From positions 1 through 8,100 of the forward strand of contig JAOUGZ010000101.1 of the NCBI GenBank assembly GCA_029865405.1: DNA of 8,100 nt. Direction: 5' to 3'. Both the position numbers and the translations under genes were made by a program. Of this stretch, positions 1-6,650 are shown piece after piece (the stretch's first letter is position 1; each line of letters begins with the position of its first letter). Source of the stretch: Betaproteobacteria bacterium (GTDB taxonomy: Bacteria; Pseudomonadota; Gammaproteobacteria; Burkholderiales; SG8-39). Under the pieces are notes generated by a model. That model had not been told where the DNA came from. It searched no databases and saw only the letters and a list, made by a program, of their open reading frames with translations.

Positions 1-1790
1 CGGCGCTGCCCGAGCCCGAGCCGGTGCCGAACGTCGAGTACAAGTCGGCCGGGCAGGTGCTGGTGATCGGCCCGTCGGCGGCGGCGCTCGACTGGGCGCA
101 GCGCCTCGCTGGCGAGCTCGGCGGCGCGCTCGAGCCGAGCGTGCTGATCACCGACGCGAAGGGCGGCGAGCTGCCGGTGGAGCGCGCCTACCCCGTGTGG
201 TCGGGCAAGCCGGTGCGCGTGAGCGGGCACCTGGGCGCGTTCGAAGTCGAGTGGCAGCAGGAAAACCCCATCGACCTCGAGCTGTGCACGCGCTGCAACG
301 CGTGCCTGGATGCCTGCCCCGAGAACGCGATCGACTTCACCTACCAGATCGATCTGGACAAGTGCAAAGCGCACCGCAAGTGCGTCGCCGCCTGCGGCGC
401 GATCGGCGCGGTGGACTTCTCGCGCACCGAGCGCGCACGCCGTGAGAGCTTCGATCTGGTGCTCGACCTTTTGCGTACGCCGCTGCTCGCGATGCCGGAC
501 CTGCCGCAGGGCTACGCCGCGCCGGGCGCGGATCCGCTCGCGCAGGCGCTCGCCGCGGCGAAGCTCGCGCAGCTGGTGGGCGAATTCGAGAAGCCGCGCT
601 TCTTCCAGTACCGCGAGGCCATCTGCGCGCACAGCCGCTCGGGCAAGACCGGCTGCACGCGCTGCCTCGACGTGTGCTCGACCGGGGCGATCCGCCCGGA
701 CGGCGATCACATCAAGGTCGATCCGCACCTGTGCGCGGGTTGCGGCGGTTGCGCGACGGTGTGCCCGTCTGGCGCCATGACCTACGCCTATCCGCGCGCC
801 CCGGACTTCGGGCGGCGGCTGAAGACGCTGCTCGGCACCTACCATGACGCGGGCGGCAAGGACGCCTGCGTCCTGATCCACGACCTGGAGCAGGGCCGCA
901 CGCTCACCTACGGCGCCGGCCGGCGCGCCATCCGCGGCGGCAAGGGCCTGCCGGCGCGCGTCCTGCCGCTCGCCGTGTATCACCCCGCCGCGATCGGCAT
1001 CGACGCCTTGCTGGGCGCCGTGTGCTACGGCGCGAGCCAGGTGGCGGTGCTGATGGACGAGGGCAAGCCCGCGGCGTACGGCGCCGCGCTCGAGGAGCAG
1101 ATGCGTTTCGCGCAGGCGATCCTCGCCGGGTTGGGCTACGCCGGCACGCACTTCAGCGTGCTGCGCCCGGCCGACGCCGCGGCGCTCGAAGCGGCGCTGT
1201 GGGCGCTCAAGCCCGCTCAGGGCGTGGCCAAGGCGGCGACGTTCAACCTCTCGGCGGAGAAGCGCACGACGCTCGATTTCGAGTTCGACCACCTGGCGAA
1301 GCAGGCGGCCAGGCCGCAGGACGTTATCGCGCTGCCGGCAGGCGCGCCGTTCGGCGCGCTGACCGTGAACAAGGCGACGTGCACGCTATGCAAGGCGTGC
1401 ATCGGCGCCTGCCCCGAAGGCGCGCTGCTCGATGCGCCCGAAACGCCGAGCCTGCGCTTCATCGAGCGTAACTGCGTGCAGTGCGGGCTGTGCGAGAAGA
1501 CCTGCCCGGAGGATGCGATCCGGCTCGTGCCGCGGCTCCTGCTCGGCGCGGCAGCGAAGACGCCGGTGGTGCTGAACGAGGCCGAGCCCTTCAATTGCGT
1601 GCGCTGCGGCAAGCCGTTCGGCACGCGCCAGATGGTGGACAACATGCTCGGCAAGCTCGGCGCGCACTCGATGTTCGCCGGCGACGGTGCGCTCAAGCGG
1701 CTGCAGATGTGCGGCGACTGCCGCGTGGTCGACATGATGCAGAACACGAAGGAGGCGTCGATCCTCGACGTCGCAGGGAAGAAACCGTGA
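1..1790 (+). CDS. Polyferredoxin (multi-[4Fe-4S] protein) of a formate dehydrogenase locus, 5' end outside window
   Basis: The frame is open to the left edge. The GTG at 24 lies in a Pro-Glu linker without a Shine-Dalgarno sequence, so the gene very probably starts upstream. Numbering residues from that GTG, the visible 588 residues carry: a Rossmann-like start (LVIGPSAAA, about 13-21); C88/C91/C94/C98 followed by Pro; an irregular C114-x5-C120-x3-C124; C201-x9-C211-x2-C214-x3-C218; C237/C240/C243/C247; a region at about 280-400 without clusters; C453/C456/C459/C463 and C484/C487/C490/C494; and a final CxxC (525/528) plus CxxC (563/566) that looks like a four-Cys metal site. No export signal or membrane segment is visible, so it is probably cytoplasmic. 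Large ferredoxins of this kind are known next to proteobacterial FDH genes. The role (electron transfer or FDH maturation) is inference. It overlaps the chaperone gene by four bases. Confidence 0.88.
   Translation, partial: ALPEPEPVPNVEYKSAGQVLVIGPSAAALDWAQRLAGELGGALEPSVLITDAKGGELPVERAYPVWSGKPVRVSGHLGAFEVEWQQENPIDLELCTRCNACLDACPENAIDFTYQIDLDKCKAHRKCVAACGAIGAVDFSRTERARRESFDLVLDLLRTPLLAMPDLPQGYAAPGADPLAQALAAAKLAQLVGEFEKPRFFQYREAICAHSRSGKTGCTRCLDVCSTGAIRPDGDHIKVDPHLCAGCGGCATVCPSGAMTYAYPRAPDFGRRLKTLLGTYHDAGGKDACVLIHDLEQGRTLTYGAGRRAIRGGKGLPARVLPLAVYHPAAIGIDALLGAVCYGASQVAVLMDEGKPAAYGAALEEQMRFAQAILAGLGYAGTHFSVLRPADAAALEAALWALKPAQGVAKAATFNLSAEKRTTLDFEFDHLAKQAARPQDVIALPAGAPFGALTVNKATCTLCKACIGACPEGALLDAPETPSLRFIERNCVQCGLCEKTCPEDAIRLVPRLLLGAAAKTPVVLNEAEPFNCVRCGKPFGTRQMVDNMLGKLGAHSMFAGDGALKRLQMCGDCRVVDMMQNTKEASILDVAGKKP
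1775..1781 (+). promoter_or_regulatory. Shine-Dalgarno that decides the chaperone start
   Basis: AGGGAAG lies about six bases before GTG 1787. It favours this GTG over the in-frame ATG at 1799, which has no purine-rich site at proper spacing. The GTG overlaps the TGA (1788-1790) of the polyferredoxin gene, a usual layout for coupled translation. Confidence 0.6.
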
Positions 1791-2416
1791 GCGCGACGAT
1801 GACCTTCGCGCCGACGGCGACACCAGAGGACCAGGCGCGCGCGCAGCTCTACGGGTTGGTGGCGAGCCTGTTCCAGGCCGCGCCCGACGCGCAGCTGCTC
1901 TCGGCGCTGGTGCACGCGGAGGGCTTTCGCGGCGGCGACGACGAGCGCACCGAGCAGGGGCGCGCGCTTGCGGTGGCGTGGCGCGAACTCACCGAGGCCT
2001 GCCGCAGCGCTTTCCCGGTGCTGCTTGCGCACGAGCATACGGACCTGTTCATGTCGGCGGGACGCGCTGAGGTCACGCCGTATCTCATGCACTACGTGAT
2101 GCGCTACGAGAGCGAAACGCCCCTCGTCGACCTGCGCCGCCAGCTCGCCGAGTGGGGCATCGCACGGCGCGACAGCGTCAACGAACCCGAGGACCATGTC
2201 TCGGCGCTTTGCGAAACGATGCGATTTTCTATTGCAGTGCAACAGAGACCGCTTGACGAGCAGAAAGCGTTCTTCAATCGCTACCTCTATCGCGGTGCAA
2301 TCGCGTTCTGCAATGCGGTAAAGGCCTCGGAGAAGGCGCGTTTTTACAAGCATGTCGCTGGATTCGCGCACGCGTTTTTCGAGGTCGAGCGCGAGGCGTT
2401 CGAGATAGGGGGATAA
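1787..2416 (+). CDS. TorD/DmsD-family molybdoenzyme chaperone (formate dehydrogenase maturation)
   Basis: A protein of 209 aa, the usual size for the TorD family. It is rich in alpha-helix-forming residues and has no signal peptide. Two family motifs are visible: EHTDLF...VTPY at about residues 83-99 (the family's E-x-x-x-LF...P-x-x-S/Y-type motif) and EPEDHVSALCETM at 133-145 (equivalent of the P-D-H-x-x-x-E-L motif). Such chaperones bind the Tat signal of the molybdenum subunit in the cytoplasm and hold back export until the cofactor is in. The likely client is FdhA, encoded 374 bases downstream. GTG 1787 is preferred over ATG 1799 because of its Shine-Dalgarno and the GTGA overlap. The last third (from about 2221) is clearly lower in GC: bases 2221-2320 are 51% GC by hand count. 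The exact FDH specificity is inferred from context. Confidence 0.85.
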   Translation: MSATMTFAPTATPEDQARAQLYGLVASLFQAAPDAQLLSALVHAEGFRGGDDERTEQGRALAVAWRELTEACRSAFPVLLAHEHTDLFMSAGRAEVTPYLMHYVMRYESETPLVDLRRQLAEWGIARRDSVNEPEDHVSALCETMRFSIAVQQRPLDEQKAFFNRYLYRGAIAFCNAVKASEKARFYKHVAGFAHAFFEVEREAFEIGG

Positions 2417-2424
2417 TCCACATC

Positions 2425-2437
2425 GAGAATCGTTCTC
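2425..2437 (+). promoter_or_regulatory. Fur-box-like palindrome upstream of the fdh structural genes
   Basis: GAGAATCGTTCTC has perfect 5-bp arms (GAGAA/TTCTC) around TCG. Aligned by eye with the betaproteobacterial/gammaproteobacterial Fur pattern AATGAGAATnATTCTCATT, the core matches 11 of 12 non-centre positions and the right flank continues with AT. The left flank matches poorly. An iron-responsive regulator would suit an operon whose products carry many [4Fe-4S] clusters and haem. Binding is inference; a chance palindrome is possible. Confidence 0.35.
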
Positions 2438-2488
2438 ATGGGGCATCACGATGATGGTAGCGATTATCAACTAGGAAATTTCTTTCTC

Positions 2489-2502
2489 TTGATCAAGCAC
2501 AA
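2489..2502 (+). promoter_or_regulatory. FNR/CRP-family-like binding site
   Basis: TTGATCAAGCACAA matches the FNR consensus TTGAT-N4-ATCAA at 8 of 10 defined positions: the left half is perfect, the right half is CACAA in place of ATCAA. It lies in the AT-rich gap just before the fdh structural genes, where redox or anaerobic control would be expected. It also overlaps the best -35-like hexamer, so it could be read as either. It is a visual match only. Confidence 0.3.
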
Positions 2503-2517
2503 AGAGGTTGGTAATTT
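2489..2517 (+). promoter_or_regulatory. Weak sigma-70-like promoter for the fdh structural operon
   Basis: TTGATC (2489-2494), a 17-base spacer and TAATTT (2512-2517) form a plausible -35/-10 pair. The -10 keeps T1, A2 and T6. Transcription would begin near 2524, giving a leader of about 58 bases that contains the hairpin at 2534-2552. The element sits in the only AT-rich gap of the window. Other start points cannot be excluded. Confidence 0.3.
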
Positions 2518-2533
2518 GCAGAAGTTTTCAAGC

Positions 2534-2552
2534 GCCCCGCCCCCAGCGGGGC
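2534..2552 (+). other. GC-rich hairpin in the leader of the Tat-signal protein gene
   Basis: GCCCCGC (2534-2540), loop CCCCA, GCGGGGC (2546-2552): a perfect 7-bp stem made only of G-C pairs. It stops 17 bases before the AGGAGG at 2570-2575, so the ribosome site stays free. No T-run follows, so it is not a standard terminator of the upstream genes. It could stabilise a 5' end or bring about partial termination or processing between the two halves of the cluster; its role is unknown. Confidence 0.55.
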
Positions 2553-2581
2553 CGGCGTAGGCACAAGACAGGAGGCGCAAC

Positions 2582-2779
2582 ATGGTCCAAAAAATCGCCA
2601 AACTTTCCCGCAGGAACTTCCTATTGACGGTCGGCGCCGGCGGCGCAGCGACCGCGGCCGCCGTGGTGGCCGGAGGCAAGGCGCTGCAGGGAACGTCGGC
2701 GGCGAGCGACAAGAAGGGCTCGCGCGGCTATCACGAGACGGCGCACACCAACAACTACTACCGCACCGCGAAGGTCTGA
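2582..2779 (+). CDS. Small Tat-signal formate dehydrogenase accessory protein (FdhX-like)
   Basis: A protein of 65 aa. Residues 9-15 (SRRNFLL) form a good twin-arginine motif, followed by a Gly/Ala hydrophobic stretch at about 16-31. A short polar C-terminus contains GYHETAHTNNYYRTAKV, a tail of the kind found in the tiny Tat proteins encoded just before fdhA in many proteobacterial FDH operons. AGGAGG (2570-2575) stands six bases before the ATG. The stop lies 10 bases before fdhA, so the two are surely cotranscribed. The function of this family is poorly defined. A helper for chaperone binding, export or complex stability is inference. It could remain as a membrane-anchored peptide, because no clear AxA cleavage site is seen. 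Confidence 0.88.
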   Translation: MVQKIAKLSRRNFLLTVGAGGAATAAAVVAGGKALQGTSAASDKKGSRGYHETAHTNNYYRTAKV

Positions 2780-2789
2780 GGAGATCGCC

Positions 2790-5735
2790 ATGCTTCTGAC
2801 CAGAAAAGCATCCGAGCAGGCTGTACCGCAATCGCGACTCGCCCGCGGTCTTTCGGGCGTGCTCGCCAAGACCATGGATCGCCGCGCCTTCCTGCGCCGC
2901 TCGGGCATCACGCTCGGCGCGGGCGCGGCCGCCGCGCAACTGCCGTTCAGCATGATCGGCGAGGCGCAGGCGCAGGCCAAGGGCGCCGGCAAGATGGAGG
3001 TGAAGCGCACGGTGTGCACGCACTGCTCCGTGGGCTGCGCCATTGACGCCGTCGTCGAGAACGGCGTGTGGATACGCCAGGAGCCGGTGTTCGACTCGCC
3101 GCTCAACCTCGGCGCGCACTGCGCCAAGGGTGCCTCGGTGCGCGAGCACGGCATCACGCACGACTCGCATCGCCTGAAGACGCCGATGAAGCTCGAGGGC
3201 GGCAAGTGGGTGAAGGTGAGCTGGGACCAGGCTTACACCGACATCGCGAACAAGCTGACCTCCATCCGCAAGGAGAGCGGCCCCGACGCGCTGATGATCA
3301 TCGGCTCGTCCAAGCACAACAACGAGCAGTCTTACTTGCTGTGCAAGTGGGCGCGCCTCTGGGGCACCAACAACACCGACCACCAGGCGCGCATCTGCCA
3401 CTCCACCACGGTGGCGGGCATCGCGAACACCTGGGGCTACGGCGCGATGACCAACTCGTACAACGACGAGCAGAACTCGAAGTGCCTGCTGTTCTTCGGC
3501 TCGAACGCCGCCGAGGCGCACCCGGTGTCGATGCTGCACACTCTGCACGCCAAGGAAAACGGCGCCAAGGTGATCGTCGCCGACCCGCGCTATACCCGCA
3601 CCGCGGCCAAGGCCGACAAGTTCGTGCGCGTGCGCTCCGGCAGCGACGTCGCCTTCCTCTTCGGCCTGCTGTACCACGTGTTCAAGAACGGCTGGGAGGA
3701 CAAGAAGTACATCCACGACCGCGTCTACGGCATGGACAAGGTCAAGGCCGAGGTGATGGCGAAGTACACGCCGGCCGAAGTGGAGGCGATCACCGGCGTC
3801 GGCGAGAAGGAAATGTACGAGACCGCCAAGATGCTCTCGGACAACCGCCCGGGCTTCATCATCTGGGCAATGGGGCAGACGCAGCACACCAACGGCAACG
3901 CCATCGTGCGGGCGAGCGCCATCCTGATGCTCGCGCTGGGCAACGTCGGCCGGCCGGGCGGTGGCGCCAACATTTATCGCGGCCACGACAACGTGCAGGG
4001 CGCGACCGACATCGGGCCGAATCCGGACTCTCTGCCAGGCTACTACGGCATCGCGCCGGGCTCGTTCGCCCACTGGGCGCGGGTGTGGAACATCGATCTC
4101 GACTGGCTGAAGAAGCAGTACGCGAGCGACGCGATGATGACCAAGCCGGGCATCACGGTGTCGCGCTGGTACGACGCGATCGTCGAGAAGAACGAGAACA
4201 TCGACCAGGACCACAACCTGCGCGCCGTGCTGTTCTGGGGCCACGCGCCCAACTCGCAGAGCCGCGGCCTCGACATGCTCGAGGCGATGAAGAAGCTCGA
4301 GCTGATGGTGGTGATCGATCCGTATCCTTCGGCGACCGCCGCGATGATGGCGATGGCGAAGAAGGAAGGCTGCTACCTGCTGCCCGCGGCCACGCAGTTC
4401 GAGTGTGCCGGCAGCGTCACCGCCTCCAACCGCTCGATCCAGTGGCGCGAGAAGGTGATCGAGCCGCTGTTCGAGTCGCGCAACGACCACATGATCATGT
4501 ACCAGCTGGCGCAGAAGCTCGGCTTCGCCGACCAGCTCGTAGGCAAGCGCGGCGACAAGCACAACATCAAGCTGGTGAAGGGCAAGGGCGGGATGGACGA
4601 GCCGTCGATGGAGGACACGCTGCGCGAGGTCAACGCGGGCACCTGGACCATCGGCTACACGGGCCAGACCCCCGAGCGCCTGAAGGCGCACATGCGCAAC
4701 ATGCACGTCTTCGACGTGAAGTCGCTGCGCGCCAAGGGCGGCAAGGACGCCGAGACCGGCTACGACCTGACGGGCGACTACTTCGGCCTGCCGTGGCCGT
4801 GCTTCGGCACCGCAGCAATCAAGCACCCCGGCTCACCGAACCTGTACGACACCTCGCGCCACGTCATGGACGGCGGCGGCAACTTCCGCGCCAACTTCGG
4901 CGTGGAGAAGGACGGCGAGAACCTGCTCGCGGAGGACGGCTCGCACTCGAAGGGCGCCGAGATCACGACCGGCTACCCCGAGTTCGACCATGTCCTGCTG
5001 AAGAAACTGGGCTGGTGGGATGAGCTCACCGAGGCGGAGCGGGCCGAGGCCGAGGGCAAGAACTGGAAGACCGACCTCTCGGGCGGCATCCAGCGCGTCG
5101 CCATGAAGCACGGCTGCCATCCGTTCGGCAACGCCAAGGCGCGCGCCGTGGTGTGGAACTTCCCCGACGGCATCCCGCTGCACCGCGAGCCGCTGTATTC
5201 GCCCAAGCCCGAGCTGGTGGCGAAGTGGCCGACGCATGCGGACCAGAAAGTGCGCTGGAGACTGCCGGTGCTGTTCAAGTCGGTGCAGGACAAGTCGATC
5301 GCCGACAAGGACTACGAGAAGTTCCCGCTCATTCTCACCTCCGGCCGCCTGGTGGAGTACGAAGGCGGCGGCGAGGAGACGCGCTCCAACCCGTGGCTCG
5401 CCGAGCTGATGCAGGACAACTTCGTCGAGCTCAACCCCAAGACCGCGGCCGACCGCGGCGTCCGGCACGGCGAGTACGTCTGGGTGAGCACGCCTTCGGG
5501 CGCGAAGATCAAGGTGAAGGCGCTGGTCACCGAGCGCGTCGGCGCGGACCACGTGTTCATTCCGTTCCACTTCTCGGGCTGGTGGCAGGGGCAGGACATG
5601 CTCGGCTACTACCCGGAAGGCGCCGCGCCGATCGTGCGCGGCGAGGCGGTGAACACGGCGACGACCTACGGCTACGACATCGTCACCATGATGCAGGAAA
5701 CCAAGACGACCCTCTGTCAGGTCGCGAAGGCATAA
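2790..5735 (+). CDS. fdhA: Formate dehydrogenase catalytic (alpha) subunit, molybdopterin-dependent, Cys type, Tat-exported
   Basis: It oxidises formate to CO2 in the periplasm using bis-MGD bound Mo/W and one [4Fe-4S] cluster. It has 981 aa, near the size of FdnG-type subunits. The Tat motif DRRAFLRRSG (30-39) and a hydrophobic stretch end at AQAQA (about 59-63). The cluster ligands are C76/C79/C83/C111, with the conserved Lys113 bridging to the cofactor. The active-site pair C203-H204 is encoded TGC CAC where E. coli FDHs have selenocysteine. The catalytic Arg is R397 in YRGHDNVQG. GSNAAEAHP (238-246) and LALGNVGRPGGG (381-392) are molybdopterin-oxidoreductase motifs, and a C-terminal dinucleotide-binding domain begins near 846. 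Start 2790 has AGGAG at 2779-2783. It gives 28 residues before the Tat box, which is usual in this FDH3-like class. The ATG at 2874 is a weaker alternative. Family assignment is sure; metal choice is not visible. Confidence 0.97.
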   Translation: MLLTRKASEQAVPQSRLARGLSGVLAKTMDRRAFLRRSGITLGAGAAAAQLPFSMIGEAQAQAKGAGKMEVKRTVCTHCSVGCAIDAVVENGVWIRQEPVFDSPLNLGAHCAKGASVREHGITHDSHRLKTPMKLEGGKWVKVSWDQAYTDIANKLTSIRKESGPDALMIIGSSKHNNEQSYLLCKWARLWGTNNTDHQARICHSTTVAGIANTWGYGAMTNSYNDEQNSKCLLFFGSNAAEAHPVSMLHTLHAKENGAKVIVADPRYTRTAAKADKFVRVRSGSDVAFLFGLLYHVFKNGWEDKKYIHDRVYGMDKVKAEVMAKYTPAEVEAITGVGEKEMYETAKMLSDNRPGFIIWAMGQTQHTNGNAIVRASAILMLALGNVGRPGGGANIYRGHDNVQGATDIGPNPDSLPGYYGIAPGSFAHWARVWNIDLDWLKKQYASDAMMTKPGITVSRWYDAIVEKNENIDQDHNLRAVLFWGHAPNSQSRGLDMLEAMKKLELMVVIDPYPSATAAMMAMAKKEGCYLLPAATQFECAGSVTASNRSIQWREKVIEPLFESRNDHMIMYQLAQKLGFADQLVGKRGDKHNIKLVKGKGGMDEPSMEDTLREVNAGTWTIGYTGQTPERLKAHMRNMHVFDVKSLRAKGGKDAETGYDLTGDYFGLPWPCFGTAAIKHPGSPNLYDTSRHVMDGGGNFRANFGVEKDGENLLAEDGSHSKGAEITTGYPEFDHVLLKKLGWWDELTEAERAEAEGKNWKTDLSGGIQRVAMKHGCHPFGNAKARAVVWNFPDGIPLHREPLYSPKPELVAKWPTHADQKVRWRLPVLFKSVQDKSIADKDYEKFPLILTSGRLVEYEGGGEETRSNPWLAELMQDNFVELNPKTAADRGVRHGEYVWVSTPSGAKIKVKALVTERVGADHVFIPFHFSGWWQGQDMLGYYPEGAAPIVRGEAVNTATTYGYDIVTMMQETKTTLCQVAKA

Positions 5736-5745
5736 GGAGAACGCC

Positions 5746-6372
5746 ATGGCGAGAATGAAATTCCTGTGCGATGCCGAGCGCTGCATCGAGTGCAACGGCT
5801 GCGTCACCGCCTGCAAGAACGAGAACGAAGTGCCTTGGGGCGTCAACCGCCGCCGCGTCGTCACCATCAATGACGGCGTGGTCGGGGCCGAGAAGTCGAT
5901 CTCGGTGGCCTGCATGCACTGCTCGGACGCGCCTTGCATGGCGGTGTGCCCGGTCGACTGCTTCTACAAGACCGAGGACGGCGTGGTGCTGCACGACAAG
6001 GACTTGTGCATCGGCTGCGGCTACTGCTTCTACGCCTGCCCGTTCGGCGCGCCGCAGTTCCCGCAGGCGGGCGCCTTCGGCCTGCGCGGCAAGATGGACA
6101 AGTGCACGTTCTGCGCGGGCGGCCCGGAAGCCGACCGCACCGAGGCCGAGTTCAAGAAGTACGGCCGCAACCGCCTCGCCGAGGGCAAGCTGCCGGCCTG
6201 CGCCGAGATGTGCTCGACCAAGGCGCTGCTCGGCGGCGACGGCGACGTGATCGCGGACATCTACCGCGAGCGCGTGCTGCGCCGTGGCAAGGGCTCCGAA
6301 GTCTGGGGCTGGGGTACCGCCTACGGCCCGGGCAAGGCCGGCGCGCAGCCACCCGCTGGAGGCAAGTCGTGA
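5746..6372 (+). CDS. fdhB: Formate dehydrogenase iron-sulfur (beta) subunit, FDH3 type
   Basis: A protein of 208 aa with sixteen cluster cysteines, enough for four [4Fe-4S] clusters: C13/C16/C19/C23, C56/C59/C64/C68, C88/C91/C94/C98 and C120/C123/C152/C156 (the last group split by a 28-residue insert, as in other DmsB/FdnH-like subunits). It passes electrons from FdhA to the haems of FdhC. It has no signal peptide, so export with Tat-bearing FdhA is expected. Unlike E. coli FdnH (about 294 aa) it lacks the C-terminal membrane helix and ends in a short Gly/Pro/Ala tail. AAGGAGA (5734-5740) precedes the ATG. The gap after fdhA is 10 bases, and its stop overlaps the next gene's GTG. Confidence 0.96.
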   Translation: MARMKFLCDAERCIECNGCVTACKNENEVPWGVNRRRVVTINDGVVGAEKSISVACMHCSDAPCMAVCPVDCFYKTEDGVVLHDKDLCIGCGYCFYACPFGAPQFPQAGAFGLRGKMDKCTFCAGGPEADRTEAEFKKYGRNRLAEGKLPACAEMCSTKALLGGDGDVIADIYRERVLRRGKGSEVWGWGTAYGPGKAGAQPPAGGKS

Positions 6373-6623
6373 GGCGCGTAGCGTTGGGGGCCGCGGTCAT
6401 CGCGGCGTTATTCGCCGTCGGCTGCGGCGAGCAGGCGCAAGTCACTGTCTACAAGCAGGGCAAGTACCAGGGCAAGCCGGACACGCAGGCCTGGAACAAC
6501 GCCTCGCCCGCGGCCGAGCTTCGCGGCAGCGCCTGGAACAAGGGTGACCGCGGCAGCTGGGAGACGGCGATCAACCAGCGCGCCCTCGGCCAGAACGAGG
6601 ACATCCGCATCTACAAGCAGTAA
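6369..6623 (+). CDS. Small predicted lipoprotein between fdhB and fdhC
   Basis: An 84-aa protein starting at GTG 6369, which overlaps the fdhB TGA (GTGA). GGAGG (6358-6362) lies six bases before the GTG, good support for this start. The N-terminus is RR, a hydrophobic run (about 4-17) and FAVGC with C19, a likely lipobox, so export and lipid attachment after Cys19 are predicted. The residue after Cys is Gly, which in enterobacteria does not signal inner-membrane retention. The mature 66 residues are polar, Trp- and Lys-containing (VYKQGKYQGKPD, AWNN, AWNKGD, ETAINQR, IRIYKQ), with no further Cys and no known domain that I recognise. Its place inside the operon suggests a periplasm-side partner or assembly factor of the FDH complex; this is inference. 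Confidence 0.82.
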   Translation: MRRVALGAAVIAALFAVGCGEQAQVTVYKQGKYQGKPDTQAWNNASPAAELRGSAWNKGDRGSWETAINQRALGQNEDIRIYKQ

Positions 6624-6639
6624 GCGGGCGCTTTGCCCC

Positions 6640-6645
6640 AGGAGG
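6640..6645 (+). promoter_or_regulatory. Shine-Dalgarno that decides the fdhC start
   Basis: AGGAGG ends five bases before ATG 6651. It lies inside the frame that would start at TTG 6633, so the longer TTG reading is unlikely and the signal peptide begins right at Met 6651. Confidence 0.75.
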
Positions 6646-6650
6646 AACGC

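Noticed and set aside
24..26. GTG 24 as the true start of the polyferredoxin gene
   Set aside because: No Shine-Dalgarno precedes it, and the frame stays open to the window edge through a Pro-Glu linker, so the gene most likely begins upstream.
1217..2470. Minus-strand open frame of 417 codons opposite the polyferredoxin and chaperone genes
   Set aside because: Both plus-strand genes have clear family motifs. The antisense product has no recognisable motif and low-complexity Arg/Ser/His stretches.
2506..2519. GG-N10-GC spacing as a sigma-54 promoter
   Set aside because: The -12 part (TTTGCA) is good, but the -24 part is AGGTTG, far from TGGCAC, and no enhancer site is evident. Not supported enough to list.
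2874..2876. Internal ATG as the fdhA start, right before the Tat box
   Set aside because: ATG 2790 has a strong AGGAG at right spacing and is 10 bases after the preceding gene. N-terminal extensions before the Tat box are usual in this FDH class.
2493..4826. Minus-strand open frame of 777 codons opposite fdhA
   Set aside because: It is antisense to a certain fdhA, with His/Arg/Val/Leu/Ala-rich composition typical of a mirror frame of G/C-third-position codons. No domain is recognisable, and it runs through the regulatory gap.
6633..6650. Longer fdhC start at TTG 6633
   Set aside because: The AGGAGG at 6640-6645 would lie inside that coding start, and ATG 6651 directly begins a proper signal peptide.
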